Both the position numbers and the translations under genes were made by a program. From the NCBI GenBank assembly GCA_036389255.1, contig DASVQI010000040.1:1-64000 (forward strand): a DNA stretch of 64,000 nucleotides, read 5' to 3'. This DNA comes from JACVRN01 sp036389255. Lineage in GTDB: Bacteria > Acidobacteriota > Blastocatellia > Pyrinomonadales > Pyrinomonadaceae. The notes beneath the pieces were generated by a model. The model saw only the letters and a program-made list of their open reading frames with translations. It was not told the DNA's origin and did no database searches. Positions 1-9,302 of this stretch are shown here, piece after piece. Positions within the stretch are counted from its first letter, which is position 1. Every line of letters starts with the position of its first letter.

Positions 1-312
1 TACCTGATTGACGGTTAAGCGGTGCAGCCATGTGGTGAAGGCAGATTCTCCACGGAAAGAGCCTATTTTACGAAATAGCTGGATAAAGACTTCCTGAGCT
101 AAATCTTCGGCTTCGGAGGCGTTCTGAGTCATGCGCAGGCACAGAGAGTAGACGCGACGGTTATGGCGCTCGTAGAGGAGCTCAAAGGCGGAGATATCTC
201 CTACGGATGCGCTCTGCGCTAACTCGTAATCTGTCGCTTGTAAGTTATCGGCTTCAGATGCGGTCACGTTCACCCACGTTCGGGCAAGCAATGGAAAGTT
301 TACGATCTCCAC
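1..312 (-). CDS. ECF-type RNA polymerase sigma factor, N-terminal part (runs off the window)
   Basis: The minus strand translates without a stop into a region-2 sigma fold. It reads LLYERHNRRVYSLCLRM, then EAEDLAQEVFIQLFRKIGSF and WLHRLTVNQV, which are the core-binding and -10 recognition helices of extracytoplasmic-function sigma-70 factors. The C-terminal region 4 lies outside the window, so the gene is partial at its 3' end. I place the start at a GTG at 310-312 because GAGAGG lies 8 nt before it. Later GTG codons at 265-273 are possible. About 290 bp without an obvious gene separate it from comM. The family is clear, but its regulon cannot be seen. Confidence 0.85.
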   Translation of the reverse strand, partial: MEIVNFPLLARTWVNVTASEADNLQATDYELAQSASVGDISAFELLYERHNRRVYSLCLRMTQNASEAEDLAQEVFIQLFRKIGSFRGESAFTTWLHRLTVNQV

Positions 313-602
313 CTCGATTACCTCTCGCTGCTTTTTCAGTGTGAACCGACTTGCGGCGTGGCCGCCAGAACTCTTTGGAGGTTTCAGAAAATCGGGTTTC
401 CCTGCTTTTGCTGGCTAGCGGCCCTCCGACCTTCAGCGCCCTGTGGAAGCGGTCGCTGCTTGCGGGCTGCTCGGAGCCACTTTAGGGGAATCCCTCCAAG
501 GGTTTGTGATGCGGCGCGTCTCGCGCGTCGTTGTCTTGCCCTCTGAAAATTTAGCTCTTTTTCGCGCTTCGCGCCAGCACTTTTCGGCTGATTTGTCGCT
601 TT

Positions 603-2171
603 TCAAGTCCAGTAGGTGCGGTCAAGTGACCTGTAGCCCACCGCTTCGGCTACATGAACGGGCTGAATCTGCTCGCTTTCGGCCAAATCCGCTATCGTGC
701 GGCTGACCTTCAGTATGCGGTCGTAGGCCCGCGCAGACAAGCCCAGCCGGGACATAGCAGATTCAAGCAGCGACTCGCCCTGTCCATCCACAGAGCAATA
801 GCGGCGTATAAGCTTGGGCGTCATCTGCGCGTTGCTGTAGACGCCCTCCTCCGAGCGAAAGCGCTCGTGCTGCATCCCTCGCGCACGCATCACGCGCCCA
901 CGAATCGCAAAGGAGTCTTCAGTCTCGGGCGCGCCCCGCCCGGTCAACTCCTTGAAGCGCACGGCCGGGACATCAATGTGTATGTCTATGCGGTCAAGCA
1001 AGGGGCCGGAGATGCGGCCTATGTAGCGCTGAATCTGCAAGGGCGTGCAGCGACACTCGCGCGTCGAGTCGTTCCAGAAGCCACAAGGACACGGATTCAT
1101 GGCGCTCGCCAGCATGAATGACGCGGGGAAGGTCAGAGACATTGAGGCGCGGCTGATGGTGACTCGCTGGTCTTCCAAGGGCTGGCGCAGGACTTCCAAG
1201 ACGCTGCGGTCAAACTCCGGCAGCTCGTCAAGAAAGAGCACGCCCTGATGCGCCAGAGAGACTTCGCCCGGACGCGGGACGCTTCCGCCGCCAATCAGCC
1301 CGGCGTCGGAGATGGTGTGATGAGGCGAGCGAAACGGTCGCTCTGTGACCAGACCTTTGCTGCTTGTAAGACCGGCGACCGAGTGAATCTTCGTCAGCTC
1401 AAGCGCCGCTTCAAACTCAAGCGGCGGGAGGATGGTCGGAAGCCGCTTGGCCAGCATGGTCTTGCCTGAGCCGGGCGGGCCTATAAGCAAGATGTTATGA
1501 GAACCCGCGCTCGCCACTTCCAGCGCGCGCTTGGCTGCGTGCTGGCCGCGCACTTCACGAAAATCTACGTGATACCGGTCTTTGTATACGAGCAGCTCCG
1601 AGGGGTCTACGCGCAGGGGCGCGGGCGGATTCTGCGAGCGAAGCGCCGCGATTAAATCTACGGCCTGTCTGAGGTCTGAGACGGAGTAGACGTTGATGCC
1701 CGAGACAACGCCAGCTTCTTTCGCGTTCTCTTCCGGCAAGAACAGGTGTCGTATGGAAGCATCTCTTGCGCGCAGCGCTATGGGGAGAGCGCCGCGAATG
1801 GGACGTATTCGACCGTCAAGCGAAAGCTCTCCGACAGACAGCACGTCGGTCAGGTTTTCTATCTCCCCTAGGTCGCCGTTTGCGCCGAGGATGCCGAGTG
1901 CAATCGGCAGGTCAAAGCTGGCTCCCTCTTTTCTGACATCAGCAGGAGCAAGGTTGATGGTCGTCTTGTGAAAGGGGAAGAAGAAGGAGCAGTTGGTGAT
2001 GGCCGCGCGTATGCGCTCACGAGATTCACGCACGGCCGCGTCGGGCAAGCCTACGATGGTGATGGGCGAAGGCGAATCGGTTTCACCACGAGCGGGCGTC
2101 AAATCTACTTCTATGTCAACAAGGTCTGCGTCTATGCCGTAAACTGCCGCCGACTGTGTGCGAAAGAGCAT
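603..2171 (-). CDS. comM: YifB/ComM family Mg-chelatase-like AAA+ ATPase
   Basis: This 522-aa protein matches the length and layout of ComM/YifB, a hexameric AAA+ helicase that promotes branch migration during natural transformation. An N-terminal Lon-protease-like fold (about residues 15-165) precedes the Mg-chelatase ATPase core. The core contains Walker A GPPGSGKTM (about 230), the segment PFRSPHHTISDAGLIGGG, and Walker B LFLDELPEF. A Cys cluster follows (MNPCPCGFWND then CRC), typical of the family, and then the Mg-chelatase C-terminal helical domain. The terminator of the upstream transglycosylase gene lies between the two genes, so comM is probably transcribed separately. Its presence hints at competence for DNA uptake, but no other competence genes are in view. 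Confidence 0.93.
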   Translation of the reverse strand: MLFRTQSAAVYGIDADLVDIEVDLTPARGETDSPSPITIVGLPDAAVRESRERIRAAITNCSFFFPFHKTTINLAPADVRKEGASFDLPIALGILGANGDLGEIENLTDVLSVGELSLDGRIRPIRGALPIALRARDASIRHLFLPEENAKEAGVVSGINVYSVSDLRQAVDLIAALRSQNPPAPLRVDPSELLVYKDRYHVDFREVRGQHAAKRALEVASAGSHNILLIGPPGSGKTMLAKRLPTILPPLEFEAALELTKIHSVAGLTSSKGLVTERPFRSPHHTISDAGLIGGGSVPRPGEVSLAHQGVLFLDELPEFDRSVLEVLRQPLEDQRVTISRASMSLTFPASFMLASAMNPCPCGFWNDSTRECRCTPLQIQRYIGRISGPLLDRIDIHIDVPAVRFKELTGRGAPETEDSFAIRGRVMRARGMQHERFRSEEGVYSNAQMTPKLIRRYCSVDGQGESLLESAMSRLGLSARAYDRILKVSRTIADLAESEQIQPVHVAEAVGYRSLDRTYWT

Positions 2172-2199
2172 GTGTGAGAAGTGCTCCTAATCATCGAGA

Positions 2200-2250
2200 C
2201 AAAAAAATTGAGCGCGCCCTTCATGAACCTTGAAAGGCGCGCTCAAGGAT
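2200..2250 (-). terminator. Rho-independent terminator of the lytic transglycosylase gene
   Basis: Positions 2208-2218 (TTGAGCGCGCC) and 2236-2246 (GGCGCGCTCAA) form a perfect 11-bp stem. On the minus strand the stem is followed directly by seven T residues. It lies about 60 nt past the stop codon of the minus-strand transglycosylase gene. Confidence 0.88.
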
Positions 2251-2309
2251 TTTAACCGGATTCTAATCTAAGCCCGGCGCTCTAAGTGATACGCCGAACT
2301 GTTTAAGGC

Positions 2310-3929
2310 TTAACGTCCGCCGCGACGCTGCGGGGCGCTGGTCTTCGACGGAACTTTGATTTCCTGTCCCGCCTGTAACTCTGCGTCGGCAGTCATGCCG
2401 TTTATCTTCGCCACTTCCTCAGCCGACACGGCAGAGCGCTCGGCAATCTTGGCAATGGTGTCGCCGTTACGCGCTTTCACAATCAGCAGATTGCGCTGCG
2501 CGGGGCCGGACGTGTTCGGCCTCTCGTAGATGCCGACCACGGCCTGCGTCAGGCGCGGCGACTGGTCACGACGATCCACCGGAACGTTCTTGATGTAAGC
2601 AACGGCCTGAGCAGCCCTGCCTGCCGGGATGCGTACCGCGTAGGCTTCGCCGCGCGGCGTCACATCCTTGCGAAGCTCCGGGTTGAGATAGCGCAGAAAG
2701 TCCACGCTCGTACCCGTTGCCGCCGCTATCAGTTGGAGGCTCGTTGCGTTCTGAACCTGAATCGTGTCGTAAGAGAGCGGCGCGTCCGGGCGAACGTTTC
2801 CGAAGCCATACCTCTCACGATTCTTCGTAATCAGAATCGTCGCAAGAATGTTAGGCACGTAGTTGCGCGTCTCCTGCGCGATGTAGGGATAGACGGCCCA
2901 GAAGTCCGCGCGGCCCGCACGCTGGATGGCGCGGTCAATGTTTCCCTCGCCCGTGTTGTAAGCGGCGATTGCCAGCTCCCAGTTGCCGTTGTAGCGGTTG
3001 GCCAAGAACTTCAAATATCTGGCCGATGCGCGCGTGGCCTTTTCAAAGCCGTTGCGCTCGTCAATCCATGCGGTCTGGCGAAGGCCGAAGTTGCGGCCCG
3101 TGCTGGGGATGAACTGCCAGAGGCCGGAGGCTGCGGCGGACGAATAAGCCTTCGCGCGCCAGCCGCTCTCAACCTGTCCGAGCCACGCTATGTCTTCGGG
3201 CACGCCTTCTTCGCGGAAAATCCTGCGGGCCATCTGCATGAACTGACCCGAGCGGCGTATGCCCGTCTCCATCGTGACGCGGCCACGGCCCTGATAGTAG
3301 TTGATGAATCCCTGTATGAGCGGATTGACGTTGAACTGGAAGTCAATCTGGTTCTTGGCGACTTCTAAGCCTTCCAAGTCTAGCGGGTCAACGTTAATCT
3401 CTGCGGGCGTCAATATTAGCTTGGCCAGCTCGTCCAGAGGCGAAGGCTCGAACTTCTGATCCTTGAATCCTACTACCTGCTCATCCTGCCCGTCCTGCTG
3501 GCCATCCGTCATGGAGGCGGGGATGTTACGGGCAATCTGCTGGTTGAGCACCGCTCCGGGCGTATTGCGCTGCTGCGGGACTTCCAAGCGGTAGATACGC
3601 TCCGTAAGCTCCACATAGTAGGTGTTCAGGCGCGGCAGCCCACGCACGTCAAGGCCGGAATTCAGAATAGTATCAACAGCTTTATCGAACTTCTCACGCG
3701 CCTCAAAACGCTGGTTGGCCTGCAAGTGAATCTCGCCCTCGTGAAAGAGACGCTCGGATTCAGTGATTATCTGCTCCACTCTGGGAGCATTTCTGTCTAT
3801 CTCTGTCGGAGTGTTTCGTAAAGACGAGCCCAGTGAGCCCTGCGCGGAAACGTTGATTGCGGAGATGGAAAATATAGCGAAAAGAGCCAGGGGGGCCAGC
3901 GCGCTCAAGCGGGGGAAGGTCTTCCTCAT
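2310..3929 (-). CDS. Membrane-bound lytic murein transglycosylase D-like protein (SLT + LysM)
   Basis: This is a peptidoglycan-cleaving enzyme of 539 aa. A signal peptide (residues ~1-30, hydrophobic LALFAIFSISAINVSAQ) sends it to the envelope. The Slt/MltD-type catalytic domain carries VESGW with the catalytic Glu, followed by ASGLWQFIPSTGRNFGL and later AIAAYNTGEGNIDRAI. A LysM-like module follows (about residues 390-450), and a clear C-terminal LysM (VKARNGDTIAKIAERS to QEIKVPS) binds glycan. The basic tail RRGGR ends the protein. The start ATG has AAAGGAGA upstream. It is flanked by its own probable promoter and by a strong terminator, so it looks monocistronic. MltD is the closest described relative. 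Confidence 0.92.
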   Translation of the reverse strand: MRKTFPRLSALAPLALFAIFSISAINVSAQGSLGSSLRNTPTEIDRNAPRVEQIITESERLFHEGEIHLQANQRFEAREKFDKAVDTILNSGLDVRGLPRLNTYYVELTERIYRLEVPQQRNTPGAVLNQQIARNIPASMTDGQQDGQDEQVVGFKDQKFEPSPLDELAKLILTPAEINVDPLDLEGLEVAKNQIDFQFNVNPLIQGFINYYQGRGRVTMETGIRRSGQFMQMARRIFREEGVPEDIAWLGQVESGWRAKAYSSAAASGLWQFIPSTGRNFGLRQTAWIDERNGFEKATRASARYLKFLANRYNGNWELAIAAYNTGEGNIDRAIQRAGRADFWAVYPYIAQETRNYVPNILATILITKNRERYGFGNVRPDAPLSYDTIQVQNATSLQLIAAATGTSVDFLRYLNPELRKDVTPRGEAYAVRIPAGRAAQAVAYIKNVPVDRRDQSPRLTQAVVGIYERPNTSGPAQRNLLIVKARNGDTIAKIAERSAVSAEEVAKINGMTADAELQAGQEIKVPSKTSAPQRRGGR

Positions 3930-4110
3930 CAGTCGTCGTTCTCCTTTATTGAGACCTTAAAGCGAATCCACGACGGCGACATCTCTCACATAGGAGTCGC
4001 ACAAGCGGCATCCACCAGATAAAAACGCGAGGGTTTTAAATTAGTTCCTTTTTGGCACGGGCTTTCGCGTGGTAGGGCTTGCAAAATCGTAGCGAAGCCA
4101 CAGAACGCGA

Positions 4111-4139
4111 AGGTTAGCATACGCCCCGGGGGGTGTCAA
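4111..4139 (-). promoter_or_regulatory. Probable sigma-70 promoter of the transglycosylase gene
   Basis: On the minus strand, TTGACA (4134-4139) is followed after 17 nt by TAACCT (4111-4116). The start codon is about 175 nt downstream. The -35 is perfect but the -10 is only 4/6, so this is tentative. The 369-bp gap 3930-4298 otherwise holds only the lon terminator. A 63-codon minus frame there has no family resemblance. Confidence 0.45.
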
Positions 4140-4162
4140 ACCATGCCTTATTGCAAAGAGAA

Positions 4163-4202
4163 GGCGAAGCGGTGAAGTTTTCCACTTAAATGCCGCTTCG
4201 CC
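4163..4202 (-). terminator. Probable terminator downstream of lon
   Basis: GGCGAAGCGG (4163-4172) pairs perfectly with CCGCTTCGCC (4193-4202). On the minus strand a T-rich stretch (TTCTCTTT) follows. It lies about 100 nt past the lon stop codon. Confidence 0.7.
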
Positions 4203-4298
4203 AGTTAAATAAAGATGCGCTGGAGGCCGCACGGGTTGCGCCGGGAAAATCAGAAATTTAGCGCCCCTAAGTGCGAAAATAGTTAAAGTTAAACCGCC

Positions 4299-6758
4299 TC
4301 AGTGTGTCGTCCCCGAAGCCGCCTGCGGGAGCCTAGCCGGGCGCGAGCCGCGCACGGGGGCGGGCGGCACGACCTTGTCCCGCAAAGCCTCGCGGAAGAC
4401 CTGCCGCACGTTATCCACGAAGACGAACCGTATATCCCCGAAAAGCTCCTTGGGGACTTCATCCATGTCCCGGCGGTTCTGCTGGGGCAGGATTATGGTC
4501 GAAACTCGCGCCCTGCGGGCCGCCAGCACCTTCTCTTTAACCCCGCCTACGGGCAGCACGTTGCCGCGCAGAGTGATTTCGCCCGTCATCGCAACGTCTT
4601 TCCTGATTGGGCGCTGCGAGAGCACGGAAACCATAGCGGTCGCCAGAGTGATGCCAGCCGACGGGCCGTCCTTAGGGATAGCGCCTTCAGGAATGTGTAT
4701 GTGCAGGTCGTACTGGTTGAAATCCTCTTCGTTGATTTCAAGCTCGACGGCGCGCGACTTGGCATAGGAGTAAGCGGCCTGCGCGGACTCGCGCATCACG
4801 TCTCCGAGCTGGCCCGTAAGCACAAGCCCGCCTTTGCCCTTCATGCGTAGCGCTTCTATAAACAGCACGTCGCCGCCCACGGCCGTCCAGGCGAGGCCTG
4901 TAGCCACGCCTATCTGGTCTTTCTTCAGTATCTCATCGGGGATAATCTTCGGCGCGCGAAGGAACTCGTGAAGGTTCTTGACGGTGACGCGAACGGTCTC
5001 TGTATTCCCTTCAGCGATGCGGCGCGCCACCTTTCGGCAGATGGTTCCAATCTCGCGCTCAAGCTGGCGAAGCCCGGCTTCCTGCGTGTACTGCTGAATG
5101 ATAGCGGTAATCGCCGTCTTGGAGATGTGGACGTTTTTGGCGGTGATGCCGTTCTCCTCCATCTGCTTCGGCAGCAGGTGTCGTCGCGCTATCTCGCGCT
5201 TCTCTTCCTCCGTGTAACCCGCAAGCCGAATCACCTCCATGCGGTCACGAAGCGGAGGCTGAATCGTCTCAAGCACGTTGGCCGTCGTCATGAACATCAC
5301 GTTCGATAAATCAAACGTGACGCCAAGGTAGTTGTCGCGGAACGCGTTGTTCTGCTCCGGGTCGAGGACTTCCAGAAGAGCCGAGGACGGGTCGCCGCGA
5401 AAGTCCGCACCCACCTTGTCAATCTCGTCCAGCATGATGAGCGGGTTGTTGGTTCCGGCCTGCTGCACCGCCTGTATGATGCGGCCCGGCATAGCGCCTA
5501 CGTAAGTTCTGCGGTGGCCGCGAACCTCCGCCTCGTCATGCACGCCGCCTAAAGAGAGGCGCACGAACTTTCTGTCTAGAGCACGCGCAATCGAGCGCCC
5601 GAGAGAAGTTTTACCGACGCCCGGCGGGCCAACCAGACAAAGAATAGGCCCCTTTGGCTTCTCCTTCAGCTTGCGCACGGCGAGAGCCTCTATGATGCGC
5701 TCCTTGACTCGCTCCAGCCCGTAATGGTCTTCGTTCAGTATGCGCTCGGCCTTGATTAAATCCAGATTATCCACGGACGCCTTAGACCACGGCAGGTCTG
5801 TCATTATCTCAAGCCAGTTTCGCAAGGTCGCCGTTTCGGCGGCATCCGGGTGCATGCGCTCAAGCTTCTTAAGCTGGCGGAAGGACTCTTCCTCCGCCGG
5901 CTTAGGCATGCGAGAGGCTTCAATCTTTTCACGAAACTGCGTGACCTCTTCCGCAAGCTCGTTGCCTTCGCCAAGCTCCGACTGAATTGCCTTCAACTGC
6001 TGGCGCAGGTAGAACTCTCTTTGCGAGCGGTCAATGTCGGCGCGCGCCTGCGTGTTTATCTCCTGCTGGACGGTGAGAACTTCAATCTCTTTGTTGAGAA
6101 GCTCGTTGACGCGACGAAGCCGCGCGGTCGTGTCGGCTATGTCCAGCACGCTCTGCGCGTCCTCCACCTTCAGCTCAAGGTTGGAAGCAGAGAGGTCTGC
6201 CAGACGACCGGCGTCATCTAGATTGGCTATGATGGCCATCACTTCCGGCGAGATGTTCTTGCCGAGGTTCGCGGCCTTCTCCATTGAAGCGCGTACGTTT
6301 CTGACGAGCGCTTCGACTTCCAGCGAGCGCTCTGGGGCGGGTGGCTCCTGCATGACCGTGAGGCGGGCTCGAAGGTATTCGCCGCCGGTTTCCACGACAT
6401 CCAGCCGCGCTCTGGTCAAGCCCTGAACCAGAATGCGTATGCGGCCGTCCGGCAGCTTCAGCATACGCATGATGACGGCCACCGTGCCTATCTGATAGAG
6501 GTCTTCTCCGGCAGGCTCCTCCTTGTCCAAATCTTTCTGCGAGGCCAGAAGTATCATGCGATTTTCGCCCAGCGCCTCGTCCACAGCGCGAATCGAGCGC
6601 TCGCGCGAGACGAAGAGCGGGACAATCATGAACGGATAAATGACTATGTCTCGAAGCGGAAGCACGGGCAGCTCACCGGGAATCTGTAGCTGCTCTCCGC
6701 CGCCTCCGTCCGAGCCTTCCAAGCCTTCGGGTACCTCTTGATTGATGATAGTGGACAT
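4299..6758 (-). CDS. lon: ATP-dependent protease Lon
   Basis: Lon is a cytoplasmic AAA+ protease that degrades misfolded and regulatory proteins. The 819-aa sequence shows the N-terminal substrate-binding LON domain (ELPVLPLRDIVIYPFMIVPLF), a coiled linker, and Walker A GPPGVGKTS. Downstream are MLDEIDKVG and the C-terminal Ser-Lys protease domain with PKDGPSAGIT. Catalytic Ser falls at about residue 700 and Lys at 743 in GGVKEKVLAA, the family spacing. The N terminus has a Gly/Glu-rich extension, and the C terminus a Pro/Arg-rich tail. The start is supported by AAGGAA nine bases upstream. It lies 91 bp after hsp20, in a same-strand run with nrdR, so it is plausibly co-transcribed as a protein-quality group. 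Confidence 0.97.
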   Translation of the reverse strand: MSTIINQEVPEGLEGSDGGGGEQLQIPGELPVLPLRDIVIYPFMIVPLFVSRERSIRAVDEALGENRMILLASQKDLDKEEPAGEDLYQIGTVAVIMRMLKLPDGRIRILVQGLTRARLDVVETGGEYLRARLTVMQEPPAPERSLEVEALVRNVRASMEKAANLGKNISPEVMAIIANLDDAGRLADLSASNLELKVEDAQSVLDIADTTARLRRVNELLNKEIEVLTVQQEINTQARADIDRSQREFYLRQQLKAIQSELGEGNELAEEVTQFREKIEASRMPKPAEEESFRQLKKLERMHPDAAETATLRNWLEIMTDLPWSKASVDNLDLIKAERILNEDHYGLERVKERIIEALAVRKLKEKPKGPILCLVGPPGVGKTSLGRSIARALDRKFVRLSLGGVHDEAEVRGHRRTYVGAMPGRIIQAVQQAGTNNPLIMLDEIDKVGADFRGDPSSALLEVLDPEQNNAFRDNYLGVTFDLSNVMFMTTANVLETIQPPLRDRMEVIRLAGYTEEEKREIARRHLLPKQMEENGITAKNVHISKTAITAIIQQYTQEAGLRQLEREIGTICRKVARRIAEGNTETVRVTVKNLHEFLRAPKIIPDEILKKDQIGVATGLAWTAVGGDVLFIEALRMKGKGGLVLTGQLGDVMRESAQAAYSYAKSRAVELEINEEDFNQYDLHIHIPEGAIPKDGPSAGITLATAMVSVLSQRPIRKDVAMTGEITLRGNVLPVGGVKEKVLAARRARVSTIILPQQNRRDMDEVPKELFGDIRFVFVDNVRQVFREALRDKVVPPAPVRGSRPARLPQAASGTTH

Positions 6759-6849
6759 AATTTCCTTCTATTAAATATGAGACCCTGCTGTGTAAGTACG
6801 AATCAAAATAAGCTTACGGTTCAGCCTTACTGACGAGCCGCGCTCGCTC

Positions 6850-7356
6850 TTAATCGCCCGCCTCTTTAACCGGCACCTTAAACGCCGCGCCGCGCCTATC
6901 CTTCAGTTTAGGGAGACGCACCAGCAAGATGCCGTTGCGAAGCTCCGCAGTCGCCTCGCGCACGCTGACAGCCCAGCGAAGCGGAATCGTGCGACTGAAA
7001 GGGCCGTAGCTCCTCTCAGAACATAGATGCGAGAGAACGTGCTGGCGTGGGGCGTTTTTTTTCTTCTGACCACAGACGCTCAGCTGTTCGCTCGTCAATC
7101 CGACTTTGATGTCGGCCGCGCGCACGCCGGGTAATTCGATGCGCACGACTATCTCATCCTCCATCTCGCAGAGGTCTACGGGCGGCAGCCATGAGCCGGG
7201 CGCGGGCGGGGCCTCCGAGTGCGTAGCCTCCTGCAAGGCGGCAAAGAGATGGCCCACGCGGTCGCGCAGCTTTTCAAGCTCTATGCGCTCAAGCCCCGTG
7301 GCGTGGACTGCTTTGACCATCTCGACTGTGACCTTTCGCGGGCGCTCTCTCTTCAT
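6850..7356 (-). CDS. Small heat-shock protein (Hsp20/alpha-crystallin family)
   Basis: This is a 168-aa ATP-independent holdase chaperone. The alpha-crystallin domain occupies about residues 55-160. It is recognised by PPVDLCEMEDEIVVRIELPG, VGLTSEQLSVCGQKK and the C-terminal strand ATAELRNGILLVRLPK. An N-terminal region of about 50 residues is rich in charged helix. A short Lys/Arg-rich insertion (about residues 97-112) is longer than in most relatives. Its ATG overlaps the nrdR stop by 4 nt, indicating translational coupling, and lon follows. The pairing of a holdase with Lon in one transcript is functionally sensible. Confidence 0.93.
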   Translation of the reverse strand: MKRERPRKVTVEMVKAVHATGLERIELEKLRDRVGHLFAALQEATHSEAPPAPGSWLPPVDLCEMEDEIVVRIELPGVRAADIKVGLTSEQLSVCGQKKKNAPRQHVLSHLCSERSYGPFSRTIPLRWAVSVREATAELRNGILLVRLPKLKDRRGAAFKVPVKEAGD

Positions 7357-7847
7357 GCTCGTTTACCGGCCTGCGGGTGCCCGCCCTGTCGTGAGCGCAC
7401 CAGATTCTTCAGCTCGTGCATGAACTCCGACACGTCCTCGAACTCTAAGTAGACGGAGGCAAAGCGAACGTACGCGACCTTATCAAGCTCTTTAAGACGG
7501 CGCATAATCATCTCGCCAACCTTGCTGGTTGGCCGCTCGCGCTCGGGCGATTCCTGCACGTACTTCTCAATCGAGTTGACGATTGATTCGAGCTTGGACG
7601 AAGGGACGGGCCGCTTCTCGCAGGCGCGCAAAAGTCCCGCCATCACCTTGTTCCGGTCGAAGGTTTCGCGCCGCCCGTCCTTCTTAATCACCATGTAGGG
7701 GATTTCGTCTATACGCTCGTAAGAGGTGAAGCGCCGCTCGCAGCGCAAACACTCGCGCCTGCGCCGGATTGCGTCGCCCTCACGGGATTCGCGCGAATCC
7801 ACCACTTTATCTTCCAAGAAACCGCAGAAGGGACACTTCATAAACAA
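7353..7847 (-). CDS. nrdR: Transcriptional repressor NrdR
   Basis: NrdR is a (d)ATP-sensing repressor of ribonucleotide reductase genes. The N-terminal zinc ribbon is complete: CPFCGFLEDKVVDSR, then RRECLRCERRFTSYER. It is followed by the ATP-cone domain (about residues 48-140), which carries VIKKDGRRETFDRNKV and VAYVRFASVYLEFEDV. At 164 aa it has the normal family length. It sits in a run LPG-synthase-like, nrdR, hsp20, lon with gaps of 32, -4 and 91 bp. No NrdR box or nrd gene was recognised in the window, so its targets lie elsewhere. Confidence 0.97.
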   Translation of the reverse strand: MFMKCPFCGFLEDKVVDSRESREGDAIRRRRECLRCERRFTSYERIDEIPYMVIKKDGRRETFDRNKVMAGLLRACEKRPVPSSKLESIVNSIEKYVQESPERERPTSKVGEMIMRRLKELDKVAYVRFASVYLEFEDVSEFMHELKNLVRSRQGGHPQAGKRA

Positions 7848-7879
7848 CTCCGTTGTTTAAGCCTAGAGTCCGGGGGGTT

Positions 7880-8962
7880 CTAGACAGTTTTGGTTGTCGG
7901 TTTTCTATTAACATCCAGTTCTTCGTCTTCGATTGCGTGCTCAACGGCTTCGGGGCGAGCCATCTCGCGTACGGCGCTCAGGCTCACTTCGCCTCTGAGA
8001 AAGTAGTAGAGGCCGAAGAAGAGCGCCGGGCCGAAGAACACAAGGTGCATGATGATGGCTATGGCCGCAGCCTTGTTCACATCTACACCCAGAAAAGTGT
8101 GCAGCCCGTACTGCGTCGTCGCGTGAAAGGCTCCGGCAGAGCCTCCCGGTGTCGGCACCATGGAGCCCACCAATCCCCAGCACATCACAAAGAGCGACTG
8201 CTTGGCTCCGAAATTCAGGCCAAAGGCATGAAGCACGCACCACGTGGCTATGCCTATCACTACCCATAAAGAGACAGACCACGCAGCCGTCATCAAAAAC
8301 TCTCGCGCATCAACGAAGACGCCCAGAGCGCGCGCCAGTTGTTCAAGCAGATGTACGAGCGCGTCGGCAACTCGCTTCGGCATGAAAGGGACGCGCTTAA
8401 GGGTCTTGTCCACCCACTTTACAGCGCCTCGGGAGCGGCGCTGGAACCACGCAAGGCCGAGTAAGCCCAGAATAATGGCTACCAGCAGAACCAGCCCCGA
8501 CCTGCGAATGTTGGCGAACTCAGCCGCGCGTTCGACGGGCACGGGAAACCACAGAAGGTTAAGGGCGAAGAGCATCGCCACCAGCGACATGTCGCAGATG
8601 CGCTCGACCGCTATCGTGACGAACGAGGCTGCCGGACGCACGCGCCTGTCCCTGAGCGGCAGCACGACGGGGCGCACTACCTCGCCTGCGCGCCCGAAGA
8701 TGAAAATCGCCGCAAAACCCATAGTCGTCGCCACGAAGACTTCACGAAGGCGCGCGGGCGCGAGCGGGGCCAATAACACCCGCCAGCGATATGCTCTTAT
8801 CCCGTATCCCACGCTGATGGCCAGCACAGCCGCCGTCAACAGACGCCAGTCGGCGCTCTTGACCGCCGCGCTCACTTCCTTCCAGTCGAGCCCCCGGCTG
8901 AACCACCAGAGGATGAGCGCGGCCAGCAGGATAAGTGCGATGAATTTCAGGTGTTTACGCAA
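7880..8962 (-). CDS. Lysylphosphatidylglycerol synthase TM-region (YbhN/UPF0104) family membrane protein
   Basis: This 360-aa integral membrane protein has about eight hydrophobic segments spread evenly along its length, starting with FIALILLAALILWWF. It carries the family hallmarks TMGFAAIFIFGRAGEVVRPV (about residue 80) and GSMVPTPGGSAGAFHAT (about residue 270). Relatives include the flippase half of MprF and stand-alone YbhN-type proteins linked to lipid or glycolipid transport. No MprF synthetase domain is present, so aminoacyl-lipid synthesis should not be assumed. It is the first gene of the nrdR-hsp20-lon run, with a 32-bp gap to nrdR. Confidence 0.88.
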   Translation of the reverse strand: MRKHLKFIALILLAALILWWFSRGLDWKEVSAAVKSADWRLLTAAVLAISVGYGIRAYRWRVLLAPLAPARLREVFVATTMGFAAIFIFGRAGEVVRPVVLPLRDRRVRPAASFVTIAVERICDMSLVAMLFALNLLWFPVPVERAAEFANIRRSGLVLLVAIILGLLGLAWFQRRSRGAVKWVDKTLKRVPFMPKRVADALVHLLEQLARALGVFVDAREFLMTAAWSVSLWVVIGIATWCVLHAFGLNFGAKQSLFVMCWGLVGSMVPTPGGSAGAFHATTQYGLHTFLGVDVNKAAAIAIIMHLVFFGPALFFGLYYFLRGEVSLSAVREMARPEAVEHAIEDEELDVNRKPTTKTV

Positions 8963-9190
8963 AGACTAAGAGCCTCTGGATGACGACCGGCCAAATGCCT
9001 CTCACGAAGCTTCCGGCTTGACTCGAACAGGCAACCGACCACAATATATTGGGTGGCTGTGAAAGGCTACTACAGTTCCCTCCGCAGGCGCAAGACGGCA
9101 GAAGCCACGGGTCGGAGGCCGGAGCTTGGCGGGTTGATTTTCTTTCCGGCAACCTCTAACCTCTAGCCGCAGGCATCTTCCAGATTCAGG

Positions 9191-9216
9191 GGAACTTTAC
9201 CCGCGTGATGGTCGTA
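9191..9216 (+). promoter_or_regulatory. Possible ECF-type promoter ahead of the sigma/anti-sigma genes
   Basis: GGAAC (9191-9195) is followed after 17 nt by CGTA (9213-9216). This is close to the GGAAC-N16/17-CGTC pattern used by many ECF sigma factors. It lies about 85 nt before the sigma gene, so autoregulation is plausible. This is inference from motif shape only. The rest of the gap 8963-9302 shows nothing else recognisable. Confidence 0.4.
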
Positions 9217-9302
9217 ACATCTGCTTGACAAGGGAGTTTTCCACCTTGTGGAGCTTTGGCGCTAGCTGGGCGTGAGGCTGAGCAAAATTGGAGAAGGATA
9301 GG

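Noticed and set aside
4041..4232. 63-codon minus-strand frame downstream of lon
   Set aside because: It overlaps the lon terminator hairpin and the probable promoter of the next gene and has no family resemblance.
8955..9152. 65-codon minus-strand frame upstream of the LPG-synthase-like gene
   Set aside because: It overlaps that gene's start, and the composition (many Ser, Cys, Trp) does not look like a real protein.
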